Below are positions 1-14,532 of a stretch of 64,000 bases of DNA, piece by piece. Each line of letters begins with the position of its first letter. Position 1 is the stretch's first letter. The stretch is from assembly GCA_048013815.1 (NCBI GenBank), contig CM106585.1, positions 11,036,001 through 11,100,000 on the forward strand, written 5' to 3'. The stretch comes from Setoptus koraiensis. Its lineage: Eukaryota; Arthropoda. The position numbers and the translations under genes are program-made. The notes beneath the pieces are model-generated. The model was not told where the DNA came from, searched no databases, and saw only the letters and a list, made by a program, of their open reading frames with translations.

Positions 1-1306
1 GCGTGATGTGTTGTGAACAACAATGATGAATAGCAGTAGAGAGAGAGAGAATTGAATTTATTCGCCGAGAAATGGGCGCCCGCCAAGTGCCTGCCAGAGT
101 GCGTTAGTGGCCGTTGGACTTTAACGGTTTGAGTGCTAAAGTGTAGGTCTTTACTGGCTCAAACGGGGGCCCCTCGCAAACGGCCGCAGCGAGCCAGTGA
201 GAATAGGCTTTCAAATGGGAGAAGAAAAATTAATGATCGATTGTTTCTGTCATCCGACAGCACACGAGCGCACTTTGAGCTCTCTTTGGCGGGATGGGGC
301 CCATTCGAAAGGTCTACAATTGCAAGTCGTAAAGTTCAGATTAAATTCGCCAACTGCTATTCAAAGTCGAGCTGTGCCAACCATTCAGTTCAGCTCAGTG
401 TCAGCAACTTGAATGGCAGCTAACTCGAGGTTATAGCCATCGCAATTTACTGCAATGCACCTAATTCAGCTGCTGCCCTGTCTATTAATACATGACACAC
501 AACAGCTAACCAATGCTGCGGTTCCAAAAAAGAACTCCGAATCGGGCCCATTTCGAGCAACTTTCCCTTTCATCCATTTTCTTTCAAAACAATTTGTGTC
601 ATGTTTTCTATCTCGTCCAAGATGCCCAAGCGAAAATCCAGCGTTAAGCCCAAGTGCCCCAAATTCAACCAACTTACGAACTGGGCAGCGTTAGTTGGAC
701 GGACTGTCAATGGGCCACTTTTGGTTCACTTTTGCTGTGAGACTTTTACAGTTGGCTCGTTATTTGGGGCCGCTCACTTCCGGCAAGTTGAATTGTTGCC
801 CGTTTTTTGCCTCATATGTTAATGTCGGCGCTAAGCAGCTGCAAAGGTGACAGGCAAGTACTCCGTCGCCCCTGATCACTGTTACGTAATTGATATTAAT
901 TACGTCAATTAATCGATCGAATCATTTGCGCGGCGTATATTACGCAGCGCAAATTACTCGGAAGCTGGCACCCATCGAGTGAGCTTGACTAAATGTATTT
1001 GCATATTTGCAAATGCTCATTACTTTGTGCTCTAAGTCAGCCCACACTTATACTAACACTGGCTGGTATCATTGTAAAATCAGTTACGGCAACGAGTAAA
1101 TTAATTTTGCATCCACTCGCTCGCTCGAAATAGTCGAGGGCTGGTGCAGCATTCGTTTCAAAATCAGCGATTTGCATTTTCGAAGCTCGTTATACTGTGC
1201 CATATAAAACATTAGTGACATAGCTTGGTTGTTCCGAAAGTTTCGGATTGAAATTCGTGACTGCACGCACTCACGGAATCTCCAGATTGATAGTCTGGTG
1301 TGGATT

Positions 1307-1378
1307 TTCGAATATCCGAATTTCCGAATATCCGAATTTCCGAATTTCGGAATATCCGAATATCCGAATTTCCGAATT
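1307..1378. repeat. Short tandem array of ATATCCGAA/TTTCCGAA units
   Basis: About eight 8-9 bp units alternate between ATATCCGAA and TTTCCGAA, with one unit in inverted sense (TTCGGAA). No gene is associated. It is either a minisatellite or clustered binding-site-like words. Confidence 0.85.
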
Positions 1379-4300
1379 ATTTACAACTATCCGAGTGTTA
1401 GGGCTCGATTTTCTATGTGTCGCCGTTATTTTGTTTGAGTTTCGTTTGACTTACGAGTTCATGAGTCACCTTCGGCAACTTACAAGTGGCATTAGTAGGT
1501 GCCCTCACAAATTGTTAGTTACCATCAATCAGTGACCTCATTCGATACGACCAACGATGTGACCATCGACCATCATAAGTTCGCATAACATAATAATCAT
1601 GGATGTTGGTTTGGCCAAAGTGGCACATTTTAAGTAGTATTGCCGCTGGTGCTGAGTCAAGCCATTTGCCTCGGTACAAGTAGCCCGGTTTGGCCTCATT
1701 TTTAATTTTGACCAAACACTGCTCTCAATGCATTTACTGTTGAATCTGGCGGACAATTTGTCCGACAAGCTTGGTCAGACAGATCAGGACTAGAGTGAGG
1801 CCGTTGGACACACTATAGGGTCACGGGCAATGTCATACTGACTTAGACATGACGATGGTCGATGGTTGTTATGTCGTGTCGTGCTTGCTGAAGTAGTCTA
1901 GACAACTACTCTGCCTCTAAAGCATGCGTCGACCTCTAATGCAAGCATACATTAAAAGAAGAGGCTTGCATAACACTGAATAGTTTGGAGGCCCAATTTT
2001 CAAGACCAATTCGGTTTGGCTATTCCATTTGGTTAAACAACAACAAACAAATTTCGCTTAGTTTGTCAATTTTCTTACTGCACCAAACTCCCAATGCAAA
2101 CTGTCTGAATTCTAGCGCTTATAAGCAGCAAACTGTGCCATACTGTGTGCGACACACACACCTGCCCAGGTAAATAGAGATGAAACACGAAACGCGCATT
2201 ATCTAGACAATCAGCTATTCTGGCAGCGCTGGCCAACACGCCAGACGATATTATGTCGAGCATGCCAGAACAAACAAGCAACGAGTCGAGTTGGCTTCAT
2301 GCAATTCATCATACCAATGTGAATCAGACTGAATCATGTCTGATCAAACTTGAGATGTTTCGCAACACGCAGTGACGTGATTATGTAAAACGGTGACCGG
2401 GCCCATCGTCAGTACATTTCAGCCTGAAACTTTCAGGTGGATAAACGATTTTGCGGGGTGCTCCAGAAAAACTCCAATCGTTCGAGAGCCCATTGTTCGG
2501 CGATTGTCTTATTGGGCTCGCTGGGTGGCAATTTTCGCTGGTTTCGACACAGTGGCCAGTGTCTAAACCGACCAATGCTAATAATATAATTAATTATTCA
2601 TCGCCGGTGACGGCGCGTAATGTTGCAAAATTTGCCTGTGACTTTGTCAAGTGCTGCCACTCGAAGTTAGCTAGTCGGCACTCGAGTCGGCAATATCATT
2701 TCGTGAGCCGAATCGGCTCAACTGTGTGTAGCGCGCGCGCGCCACAACAGCATCGCGATAGCTGAGGCCAATGGGACCAGATTCGGTAGGCTGTCATTAC
2801 AATATCGACAGATTATATCGTCGTTTTGTTACACAACACGACAGACGACCGGTTGTTGCGTAACTTCCGTTGCGTTGTCCATTAGTGCTACTTTATTAGT
2901 GCTATAGTTTATTGCTAATAAATTAGCATCAGCATCAGCATCAGTATTGGTGGTGGTGCCATGAATAGTGTCAGTGGCGGCAACAATCACAGTTTATTAC
3001 ATCATTTATTATTATTATTTATGCTATATGGCTATAGTTGTGTGAAGCAGGGTATATATAGCAAAGACTCTTTACCAAAGAGGGCACATTCAAGGTAGCT
3101 GATGACCGGGTGTGTGAGGCAATGTGAGGTACACTCCAAGACCCTGGCCAGTGTAAGGTACCCGACGAGCCTGTACCTGTGCGAAATGGCCTCAAGTCGT
3201 CGATAGTCGAAAGTGAGTTGCGTAAGTGGGAGCGACTATTTGTGATACCGGCGAACAAGCATTTATTTCGACCTAATAAATGTCCGTTTTGCCTGTTTGA
3301 ACGGACATTCATTTTTCCGGTGGGCCGGCAGGTTGGATTGGAGAGCCGAGAGCGCAAGAAGAAGATGGACAGTGTGTGATAAAAAGAAGGCGCGTATAAA
3401 AGTGTTTATATGGTGGCAACAATGTAAAAGTAACTGTTTATTTCAATCGCGTGCCAACATATCGCGTGGCACAATTGTGTGGCTTACTCATTTCGGTTGG
3501 CACGCAATACCGATTTGGCAATTTGCCCATCGCACCGACAGCAACAGCGCCACCAGCATGGCACTTTGCTGTTTGGCTGCCTGCGAAAAGAGCCGCTTCT
3601 TTCGCACGTTCTTTTCGGCCAGGTGAGCGGCGGACCTCGGATCACTAGCTGTCCGCTAGTAGCGCCTGATCGAGGTAGCTCTCATCTACTAGCGATTGGC
3701 TAGCGGCAGCAGCAGCGAACAAGCTCGATGCGCCATCCAAGAAGTGTGATGGCAAAGTGCGAATCAGGTAAGCGGCCAGCGGGTGAGCGAGCTGTCAGTG
3801 GGCAATATTGTTTTATCTGGCTAGATGGACAATCATCACGAAGGCTTGCTTGGCGCCAGTTGGGGCCCCACCGTTGGCTTCTGTTGGGCAGTGTGCTGTG
3901 TTGCTTGTTATGTTGTTTATTATTATTCGTGGCTGTTGTTTGTTGTTTGGCCGCTGCCTGGCCAACGGCTGATTGGCAATCGATGGCAAGCTGTCTTATT
4001 TGCAAACTGCCAAGCGAACGACCAGATCAAATAAACAATGTTCATCCATCATGTAGCGCCAGCCAGACCCAGCCAGACACGACAAGCCTCTTGCGGCAAC
4101 AATCTTGCCACTTGGCAGCTCCATCTGCAGCTCGCAGCCAGCAATTAATCAAACAGCTGACACGGAGTGGACGTCAGAAGGTGATATGACAGCTCGCTGC
4201 TACTGGCCAGCCGAAGAAGCGGCCGTTGCACGTGCGTCAATCTCTGTCAATCAAATCGTTATTATTATTGTTATTTTCGCGATCGACACCCAAGCAGCAG

Positions 4301-5578
4301 TTGCAATCTAACCGAGTTGGCACAATCGAAAACTCCTCTCGACGCCTATGGGTCATTTTTGAAACCAAAGTTGCAAAACTTTCGGAGCTCTTTCAACTTT
4401 GGTGTCTCAACAAAAACAAAACAGTGACAGCGAGCGACAGGGCATTGGCATCGATCGGCCGTCGGTACGATTCGAACCTCGCACATATTTGCCCATTTGA
4501 TGCAAATGCAGCGCCACACAGACAGACAGGTTGTCGTCTTATCATCACCATCATGACGACCATGATGAGTGCGATGACGGGCCCGATGAATTGAAGCGAC
4601 ACAAGCGCTTAGATTTGGCCTCAAGCAGCTCAAGTTTGCTTTCGGTTATTTTTATTCGAGCTCGTCATCACTACATAAATAACGCGCGGAGTTTATTAGG
4701 CCCCCGTTATTTCTGCGTTTCCTTTCCAGTTGTTTCAATTCGTTTTCATTTGTTCCAATTCGTTTCGAATAGTTTTTGCTTTCTTTGCGCTGCAGCTTAT
4801 TGTACTTTGTTTCTTTTCTGCTATTTCGTTTCTATCTTCTTTTCGTTTTTTTTTGCGCCTCCTTTCACACAGCAACAACCAACGGCAATAACCGGCACTC
4901 ATTGAGGCGTGAGCAGCAGCCACTGGCAGTAGACACAACAATGGCGCAGACAAAAACAAAAGCAAAACCAAGTCGGTTTGGTTGTAGTGCCCACCCAAGA
5001 CGGAATTAAATCGTCCTCGAGTCGGCCCAATTTTGCCCTATTGATCCTTCGCTGCCGGCCAACTCGATCAGACCCGGTCCGGTCCGATTCGATTCGGCCC
5101 GATCCATTCCTATCCGAATAAGCGATGTTTCGCTGGGCACAGCCGCTAGCAGTTGCGCACCAGCGACTAGAATATTTCTCTAGATTATTTCTCGCATCAC
5201 CACCAACAATTGTTTGGTGCCTGTAAAATTGATCAAGCCAATTTCGGCATACCTTGCAGTGCCTTCGCTCACTGGCTATAGCCAATAGACAGACAATAGG
5301 TAGACAGAAATGGTGCGCGAGATGATAATTTTCGGCCAACTTGTATTCGCTTTTTTTTTCTATTCGTTTCCAAAGTAGATTACTTGTGCCATTACAGCCA
5401 GCTCGGCTATCAAGTTAACCGAGTGAACACATCCCTAAGTGAGTGAGCGAGCGATAGATAATCTAATCCCGCTCGATAAATTCTAGAAATTCGCTATCGA
5501 CGTTAATTCAAAAGAACGCGCAACACAAATGATAGGCGCTCTTTTCCAAATTCCAATTCACCTACCACTGCCATCACC

Positions 5579-5607
5579 TATATAAAGTGATATAAAACGA
5601 TATAAAG
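5579..5607 (+). promoter_or_regulatory. Clustered TATA-like words upstream of gprs (speculative)
   Basis: Three TATAAA-type words occur within 29 bp. No initiator or transcript evidence is available, so the assignment to a gprs promoter about 2.7 kb upstream of the start codon is only a possibility. Confidence 0.2.
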
Positions 5608-5868
5608 TGAGAGTCTGTTTGTGTGACACAATTCGTTTCAATTGTCGCACTATTTCATTTAGTTTGTTTTCTGTAGACTTGTGTAGCAAACTGTATACTA
5701 GTGTCAAAGTTAGCCAAAGTGTTGCAAATAATTTCCGCCTGTAGCCACAACTACACTTCTAGGAAAATCGTTAAAGCATAGTGTGCCGCATTAGCCGCAA
5801 GACGGAGGACAGGCAGCCAGAAGAGAGGCTTCAATGAAAATCAATTCAATAACAAAAAATTACATTGA

Positions 5869-6015
5869 TTCCATTGTGTTATTACAGCTTGGCGAGCTCG
5901 CGACCACTCGGCTCACCTGATGGCGCGCGCCGCGTAGCGCTTATTGGTTAACTGTTAGCTGGCGAAACTGTTATTGAGAGTCGCGAGCTCGCCAAGCTGT
6001 AATAACACAATGGAA
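5869..6015. repeat. Perfect 35-bp inverted repeat with 77-bp spacer
   Basis: Arms 5869-5903 and 5981-6015 are exact reverse complements, so the sequence can form a 35-bp stem with a 77-nt loop. The loop is GC-rich (GGCGCGCGCCGCG). A foldback/MITE-type element, or a hairpin-forming transcript if transcribed, would explain it. I saw no clear target-site duplication. Confidence 0.85.
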
Positions 6016-7540
6016 CACTGTGTGACAGGTTGGGGCCAATGATTGATGACAAGCTGGCTGTTTCCGTCAACAATTCACTTGTTAGGCGCCAGCTAGAGGC
6101 CCTTTGCCCCTTGCGAGCCAGTGTTTCACTTGGCATTATTGCCATTCTCATCATTGATATCATTATTATAATCGAAAGATCCCTCGTTTCTTTTTTCTTT
6201 CGTTTTTCGCTCTCGCCACCCATGGATTTGCCTTTAACTCAAATGGACAAGAGAGAAAAAAAAAACAAGTTGCTTTCGATGAATTAGCCCTCACTACTTA
6301 ACACTGGCTAGTTGGACGTGGCCACTTCCGGTCTGCTATCTATAACCAGCGCCACTAGTGATGGAATTGTATTAGCGACCACAGTTACAATTATCGCGCA
6401 AACCGGAAGTTGGTCACGCTCACCGCAGCCAATTAATGGTTGGCGAGAACATCGTTCTCGACGAGAATATATTCGCCAATGTTGCCGAATGTAAAAGGTC
6501 GCTCGCTGACAATCAATACTTGTCTATACTGTGTCGATCCCCCAACAAGCAATCTTGAGACACCAAACCGAAATACATTTTGCGATATATACTGATCCGA
6601 GCAAAAATCGCGTCGATTCGTTAGCTAGCTGTGCTTTATTTATGAAAATGGTGGGTGCATTAGTTATTCTGCTGGCTCGTGCATATAAGCACGGTATTGC
6701 AGTATTTCGTGAAATTGATGGCCTCATTTGGGGCGCATTATGTGTCGCTCCGAAAAGTTGTCGAGAATCGATCGGCTGTCAACTACGGTAGCTTATGTTC
6801 GTTCACCTGTAACTGTTTTTGCGCGCATTACTCTTTATACTCTTGTTGTTGTTTGCTCTATGGATTCGCTCTTGTTCGTCGTGTGCCTCCTATTATTTCC
6901 TGATTGACTTCCTGCTGATTAATCTATCCATCGCCATCCAATGCGACTCAATCCAATGTGTGAGTGCTTTTTTCCATCATGCTGGCTAATACCAATGGAT
7001 ACGAAACAGTACACGCTAGACACACGCGCAAAATCTTGGCCATTACAGCGTGCACCATCCGATCCATTGTTGCCGATCTATCTATAGCTCAAATGGAAGA
7101 ATTGTTGGCGAGAGAATTCGCACCACGTTGCTCTAAATATATCAATGAACTCTTGTTTTTGTCGTCATTTTGTTACCGCTCGCTTGCCAGCGAGCACCGC
7201 GTTGGCCAAAGTTTAATTAGATTGTTTTGGCTACTGTTTAATATGATGTCACTTTTGCTATATATATGTATCAACTTTAACACAATTCGTATACAATATA
7301 AATGTTTGCAGAAGGTACGCGATTCACAACAGCTATGGTCAGCCCCAGCGAAGCCAGTGTTGACAGTTTGTTGGAGCTTCCAAATCTTTCAGAAATTGTT
7401 ATCTAATAATGTTGATCAAGCTAACTTGAATTGTATCGCAACCTTGTGCTAAGTTAGATTGTGCCATCATAACTCACAAAGCGAAACTCGCCAACATCTG
7501 ATGATGTGCAGCGTCCACTAGTGATGGCATCCGAACAATT

Positions 7541-7620
7541 GACTAAGCAACTTTACCGTTAACTAATCAACTTTACCGTTAACTAATCAACTTTACCGTT
7601 AATTAATTAACTTCACCGCC
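7541..7620. repeat. Four tandem 20-bp units (AACTAATCAACTTTACCGTT)
   Basis: Units at 7541, 7561, 7581 and 7601 are nearly identical; the first and last are slightly diverged. They lie 0.7 kb upstream of the gprs start codon, in the probable 5' UTR or promoter-proximal region. Confidence 0.9.
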
Positions 7621-8307
7621 AACTTAACAGGTACATTAATGGTCCGAAAACGAAAAAACGTTCCTGTGAATAGCGGAATACTGGAAAGAAGAGACAAACC
7701 TATCGAACCGACTGAATGGAGCGCCTGCACTTCAGCTGCACAGCGATGACAAATCCAGCAAAGAAAAATTCAATCTCAATTGGCGAAACCTTCAACGAAT
7801 CACAACTCAAACGACCAACTGACCCCCAGTAGTGGCCCGTTAACGTGTCCAGTAGTTTTGCGACGAAATTGTGCTAAATTTTCAAATCCGTTATCTGGTC
7901 TCAGTTTAAACTGCTGAACTGAGCTGTTTGTGATCAACTGTTACTTTGGGTATTTGTGTGTCTGTTGTGATAGTAGCGTTATCAGTGATACTTGTCAGAC
8001 ATGTCCCATCCATTAAACAATCCAGACAAAAATCTATTGAAATTACATCATCAATACAGCAATATCAGCAGAATACAATGCTCACAAAGTATTAGTGTCG
8101 CGACACCCAATCTGATGCAAATCGCGCCAGTAGAGCATCAAAAAGAAAAAATTGTCAACTCAAATGAATTTGATTTAACTTGATCAAAATAGCACCTTAA
8201 TCTTGATAAACGAATAGAGAGAGAGATAGATAGAAAAAACGTCACAACGAAACAGCAACAAACGAAACAAAACATTGAGCTTGATGAATGGGCGCAGGCA
8301 TGATTGA

Positions 8308-11300
8308 ATGAGTGTTGCCGCCATGATTAATGAAATAAATGTCAGTGAAACAAGTGAACAAGAATCAACACAATTCCAGCAGCGACAGAATCCGCATGAG
8401 GGCAACGAAAATCGAAATAGACAACAACACGAACAACACGATATTGGTGACAATTTCAACGGGGCCAAGTGGCAAGAAGAAACCTACTCCTCGGACAATT
8501 TCACTAAACAACAGCAGCAATCTGCTTTTGAGCGCGCTGGCGTGGCCTTAAACCGATCAGATAATAATAATAATAATAATAACCGCTACACAACCGACAT
8601 CAACAGTGGGCACACCGGAAGTGCACCCGCTGCTGCTGCTTTGATGGAACTGCCGACAATATCGCCAAGTCCAAGCAAGCAGCATCAACAGAAACAGTCA
8701 ATTCAGCAACAACAACAACAACAGCAACCACAACAGTCGACGTTCACAAAATCTCCAGTGCGTCGTCGACTTTTGGCGCGCTGGTCCACCTTAATTGGAC
8801 ACCAGCAGCCCCAGCAGCATCAGAGTTCACAGCAAACACAAGACGAGCTTGCCAGCGCGCAGCCGACACCAGCGACACCAACGCAGACAGACAGCAACTA
8901 CAACTATTCTAGCGAGAGCCCAGTGGCGAGCGGCACCGGTCCAGTAGCGGCCAATATGGGCAATTGTCCATTGAGGCAGCGCCAGCACCAACAAAAAGCA
9001 ACCAGAGCTGACAAGACAAGCGCAAAACCAACTGCAACCTGTTCAAAATCGCCCGACGATTATGGAGGCGTGTACGCGGGCGAATTGGACACTGAGCCGG
9101 CATCGCCGACGCGGCGGATGCAGTGCGAAAATACCCAACATTCCAAGGCTAGCCAGCCAGCTACAAAACTAGCAACTACTGGCAGCGCCAGCAAAGACGA
9201 TAATGATCGTAGAGACGACCATAAGCCAGATAATGATACTAATAGTAAGAATGATAATTGTCGCAAAGTCGACACAAAATTATCCGCTACCCGATGTGAC
9301 AGTGCGACGAAGGTGCCAAACGAGAGGCGCCAGCAGCAACAAACGGCGCCCGACACAAGCAAGGGTCTGTTTTCTACGAGCAACGAAACCGTGTCCAATT
9401 TATTGTCCGCTATATCTTTTCAGAAGCTGGCCTCGTCTACTAGGTCCATATTTCATCAGGTAGTCAAGCCAGAGCAGACACCAGCAACAATTAATAGCAA
9501 CAGCAATGAGCAACAAGACGGCTCCGACAACAGGCCCAGCACCAGCAAATGGGCCCATTTTGGGTCCAAATTGAGCAGCGATGATCAAGATTCTAGCACC
9601 ACTGTGACCACTGTTAAATTGAGCAAAACTGGCTACCTGAACCAGAAGAGGGCCAACTTTCAGCGCACCATTAGCCAGGCGTGGTCGCCCAGCAAGACAA
9701 GTGCCACTAGCAAGCACAAGTCGGCTCAGCAGAGGCTCAAAATGTCATGTGATAATGTAGACGACATCTATTCAGCCACAACGAGCAAATCAGCAGAGAA
9801 ACAAGAGGCCAATGAGCAAGCGAATGCAACAGTGACAAACAGACTGAGTAAGAAGGGCCCCAGAGAGCGCTGCGACACAGCGCAGCAGCTCGACGAGCAC
9901 GAGAACCGGAAATCAGCCGTGCCGACAATGCAAGATGGGGCGATGGGTGGCCGATTTGCAGCAGCAGCAACGGAACAGCAGCATTTATGTAACAGCGAGA
10001 AGCGGCAAAATAGCGGCGGCACCGGCAACAATCAATCGTCGTCGTCGTTTGTGCAATTGACAACAAACGGAGACGACGATTATGAGTCGATACTCACAGT
10101 GCAAACAATAACAACAATTGCCACTCACAACATGCAACAACCGGGCGACTATTCGCAGGCCAAAGAAGAATGCGATGATGACGTAATTGAGGCTCATGTT
10201 GTTGCGTCATCGTCGCCACAGCCAACAACACAACCGCAACAGCAGTCGCACATTCGTGTCCAGCAGCAGCCAGATCGTAACCATCCATCCATCCAGTCGC
10301 AACAACAGCAGCAACAACAGCAACAACAGCAACAACAGCAACAACAGCAACAACAGCAACAACAGCAACAACAGCAACTACAGCAGCAACAACAGCAACA
10401 ACAGCAACAACAAGAAAAAGAAAACGAGGAATATCAGCGACAAACGAGCCAATGTGCAGCCAGTGTGCCTATTGGAAGAAAGAAATCGCTGAGAAAATCG
10501 CTGCGTTCATCGATCAAGCGCAAACTGGGCCTCGGTTCGGCCAACGTCAAGTCGCCATCGCAGCTCTCAACGGCGGCCAACAACCAGCAACAGCTGACAA
10601 ATAACAACAATTCCGATACGCCAAACAGTCAGTGTAGCGGCAGCAGCAGAGTTAGCTGCACCAATAGCAGTAAACAAGCAGTTGAAAGGGGCCAATCTGA
10701 GGCGCCAGCAGCCGAGTTTGGGTCGCCCTCTAGTTGCAAGTCGCGCAGTCATAGACACAATTGGACCAGGTTGATCACTAGTAGCAGCAGCAAAAAAGGG
10801 GGCGCCGAAAACAATTTCGGAGGTTCCGTCAGTGAAAAGTGTTCGCCTTCGCTCACTCAAAGCAAACAGGACAGCAAAGCGGAAGGCATGAAGCCCGTGA
10901 AAAAGTCCTCATACGAAGAGGCCATCGATTGCGACGAGCGGTTAGAGGTTCTCGTGCTACCTAGCAACAAGTTGCCACATGAACAACAAGAACAACAGCA
11001 CCCGTCCATAGTCTATGGGGGCGACAGCCACAAGTGGGCCGAGTCTGCCATAGAGGCGTCGCCCATAGACACAACAGGCGGCCACCAAGCGGCCAGCGGC
11101 AAGCAACACGACGAAGCAGCGGGCACACCGAAGTCGGTCACAAGCAGCGCCCCCACACAGTCGACACCCAAATTGGCCAAGATACAACGAACCGATTCTA
11201 GCATTGAGAGCTTTATGCAGCGAGTGGGCATAAAGAAAATGCGCAAAAAGGAGCCCCAAACACAAACAACAACAACAACAACAGATAGCCCAACGCAATC

Positions 11301-14300
11301 GTCATCGTGGCTGAAAAGAGACAAACGCCAAAAGTCGTTGCCGTACGGAGGCGCTGGCGTTGATACAAAACAATCGCCACTGACCACAACCAACAAGCAG
11401 GCAGTTGGCGATAACAGCCAGCAGGCGCTCGCTAGGCAAATAAGCAACGACGCAACAACAACAAAGACAACAAGCGACTGCCTAGTGCCCGTCAAGCAAC
11501 CGGGCACCGCTGCTTATCAGCAGCACAAGCAACTTGCCGCATTGGCGAGCGCCGGCATTTCCGGTCAATCGGTCAGCGGCCATCCGTTGGCAGCGGGCTC
11601 CTCTAGTCCCGATCCCGAGAAAACGCAGCCGGGCAGCCCGAGAAAGTCCGCTTGGGCAGTTACACAGCACGCGGGCACTTACATTTATTCGGCGTCGCCG
11701 CCGCCGCCAACGGGCGACACCGGCGCGGCCGCAACATTTGCCAGGGCATCCACTGACCAGCCAATGATAAAGGTGGGCTCAGAGGGCAACAATTTGGCCA
11801 AGTCGTGCGCCTCTACCGCCACCACGCCCACGGCGGCCGCGCAAAGTAACCGGATGAGCAGCTTCAAGAAACTGGTGTCTCGCCAGCCCTCCGTGGACAG
11901 CTACAGAATGGCCAGGGATCTGAAGAACAAGCAACGCAAGGAGCAGCAACAAAGCCAACAGAAACACCAGAGCAACGAGTCGATAAAGCCGTCGCAGCAG
12001 CAACAGCAACAAAGCATCAACAACAGTAAGCAAACGTCTAGACAGGTGAGAAATCTCAACGGCAGCGCAACGGCGTCGCTGACCAACATTGGTGCGGACA
12101 GCAACATTGTCCCGGCGACTTTAGGGTCGCGCGTGGCCCGGGAGCCGCATTTTGGCGGTGGCGGCGGCGGCAGCGGCGGTCAAACGCGCCAAACTGGCAA
12201 CAAGCAATCGGGCGCCAACAAGACAACAACGACGAGCCACGACAAGACAGGCGCCGGCAGCAAGCCGCCGGTCGCCGGCCAACAAGTGGGCATTCTCATT
12301 GACCCGTACGCGGCACCGGGTACCTTTACGTTGCCGGGCAGCAATTCGCTGCTAGACGCGGTAGATTGTACCTCCATATCGGCGGTATCTAGCAAGGTGA
12401 TTCAATTGCCCACCAAAAGTGCCTCTGCCAAACAAGCGAAACCACCCAATACCCTGGCTATGGTACTGAACAACAACAACAGCAGCAACAGCAACAACAA
12501 CGGCAACAATAGTGGCAAACAATTGCCAATACCGCTAGACAACAACGCCGGCCTCCTAGGAACTGCCAAGGGCACTTTGGGTGCCCCGCCGCCCTTTGTG
12601 GTGGGCACTTTCAGCGGAAGTATCACGCCCACATATGGTCAAGCTAGCGCGTTGGCCCTAAATGCGGGCGTTAGCAATGCCACATGGAAGAATATAATCA
12701 AAGAGGGCTACAGTAACAGCAACAATTCATCACAATCAAATGGAAACGGATTATCGACGGCCGCGACCAATGGCGGTGCCCCGTACACGAACGGCTCCAC
12801 TCAAGCCGGAAATCAGTCATTGAGTACGGGTGGCACGGGTAACACCAGCAGTCATAGCAACAGCAACAGCAGCGGCGCCGCCGCCGCAAATCAACAAAAT
12901 GTGCCAAGTTGTCAAACTAACGCCAGAAACGGCAGCAACAACAACAACAACAACAACAGCGCCACCAACAACAACAATAATCTGGACGGAAACGGATCAG
13001 TGAACGCAGGTAGACATGGAAGTTGGAGTCAGACGGCCACTATAAACGTTCAGAATGGTCAGACGCAACTGAAAAAGTACAGCAACGCGTCCACTATTTC
13101 GTCGCTAGGTGGCCTGGTTACAACGGGCTCCATGACGGGCACACCGTTTGGCGGTGTGTCGGGTGCGGGCGGGGGCGTGCCGTCGCCGCACCCGGCCACA
13201 AGTGACTACTCGATATCGGAGGTGAGCGACAGCCGGTGCCGGTCGTCGTTGGCCAGCGCCAGCGACTCCGGAATGGGCATCAATCACATACAGACAGGCC
13301 AAACTCCGGCCCAGTTGACTCTGGCCGCGGCCAAGGCGGCCGCCCAAGCCGAATCCATTTACGACAACAAATCTGGCCTGGGCGAAGATATGAAATTTTT
13401 GGCCTCATTGCCCGAACTGTGCGATATAACATTTTTGGTGGGCGAGACGCGCGAACCCGTGTGCGCCGTCAAGTCCGTACTGGCCGCCCGAAGCAGGTAA
13501 GTTGGTGCCGTTAGTGCGGCCCCCGTGTTGTATTGCCGGCGCCATGTAAGGGGCGCCAAATATTTGCTTAATGTTTGTTTGTCGCTCTGGTGGCCGGTTT
13601 TGTCATGTTGTCGCTAGTTAGGTGCGTTGCTTTGTGTGTGTGTGTCTGATCTATCACCGTTAGCTTGGGCTTGTTTCGGTTGTTCGTGGGTGCCCGTGGC
13701 CCCAGAGGCCCAGTTGTGCGGCTCCATCTATCACGACTGCAATGATATAAATAAAGAGTTGCTGCTATTAAACTTATCATCACTCATAGTCAGTCTGTTG
13801 TGTGTTCGGATAGGCGCACCGAATCGCCGGGGCGCCCCAACGAATGGGTGCAACGTTGAACGGCTCGCGCCCTAGGTAAACAGCTAACAAGCAAGATAAA
13901 CACAAATATACTATTATTATCCTGACAAACGCACACACGGTGATAGATGGTCAGCAGAAATCACAACAGCGCCAGCAACAGCACGTAGTAGTCACTGACT
14001 ATGTCATCACTATCGCTAGTGGCGTTGAGCATGTAGAAATATGACTCACTGCTGATGATATGATGATGATGATGCCTATCTCGTAATATACGACCAAATA
14101 TCTGCCTATTTATCTGGCCGAGATTGACTGCCATGCGTTGTGCATACGCATCGCATCGCATTGTATCGCGCTCCTCAATCACGGCAATCATTCATCATCA
14201 TGTAAACACACACATAATTCGGGCAGATATCAAAATAAATATAAATGGCAAGCTTGTTATTCAAAGCAAACCGTCAGCTACGCTCAGCCGGCCTCTTAAA

Positions 14301-14497
14301 TAAGTGCCCGCTGAATAAACAGTTGCTGCACCAGATAGTGTGACCGTGTTTGGATATGTGAGCGATCTGGCTGGCACTGTCAAATTGAATCAATTAGATG
14401 CATTTTATTCATCTCACACGCCCTCTAATGCACAACGCCACCGCCGCCATGTGGAGCAAATCCGACAAATGGACTCTCTTTTTATCTCCAACTCCAA

Positions 14498-14532
<35 letters not shown>

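Larger units (their letters stand above)
1..8307. other. Non-coding region upstream of gprs
   Basis: About 8.3 kb with no convincing coding exon on either strand; the open frames present are short, lack splice context and have no recognisable domain. It should contain the promoter and 5' UTR of gprs, and perhaps enhancers. Visible structure: an ATNTCCGAA-type tandem array (1307-1378), a GCATCA run near 2926, three TATA-like words at 5579-5607, a perfect 35-bp inverted repeat (5869-6015), and a 20-bp tandem repeat (7541-7620). I could not place the transcription start. Confidence 0.6.

Noticed and set aside
4465-4495. tRNA-like T-arm word (GGTTCGAATC on the minus strand)
   Set aside because: The flanking bases cannot form the T stem, and no acceptor or anticodon arm is present.
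10309-10413. Regularly spaced repeat considered as a CRISPR-like array
   Set aside because: It is a simple CAA/CAG codon repeat in a eukaryotic gene without spacers.
10957-12632. Several Cys/Leu-rich minus-strand frames opposite gprs exon 1
   Set aside because: Antisense readings of CAA/CAG/AGC-rich coding sequence; no domain or signal.
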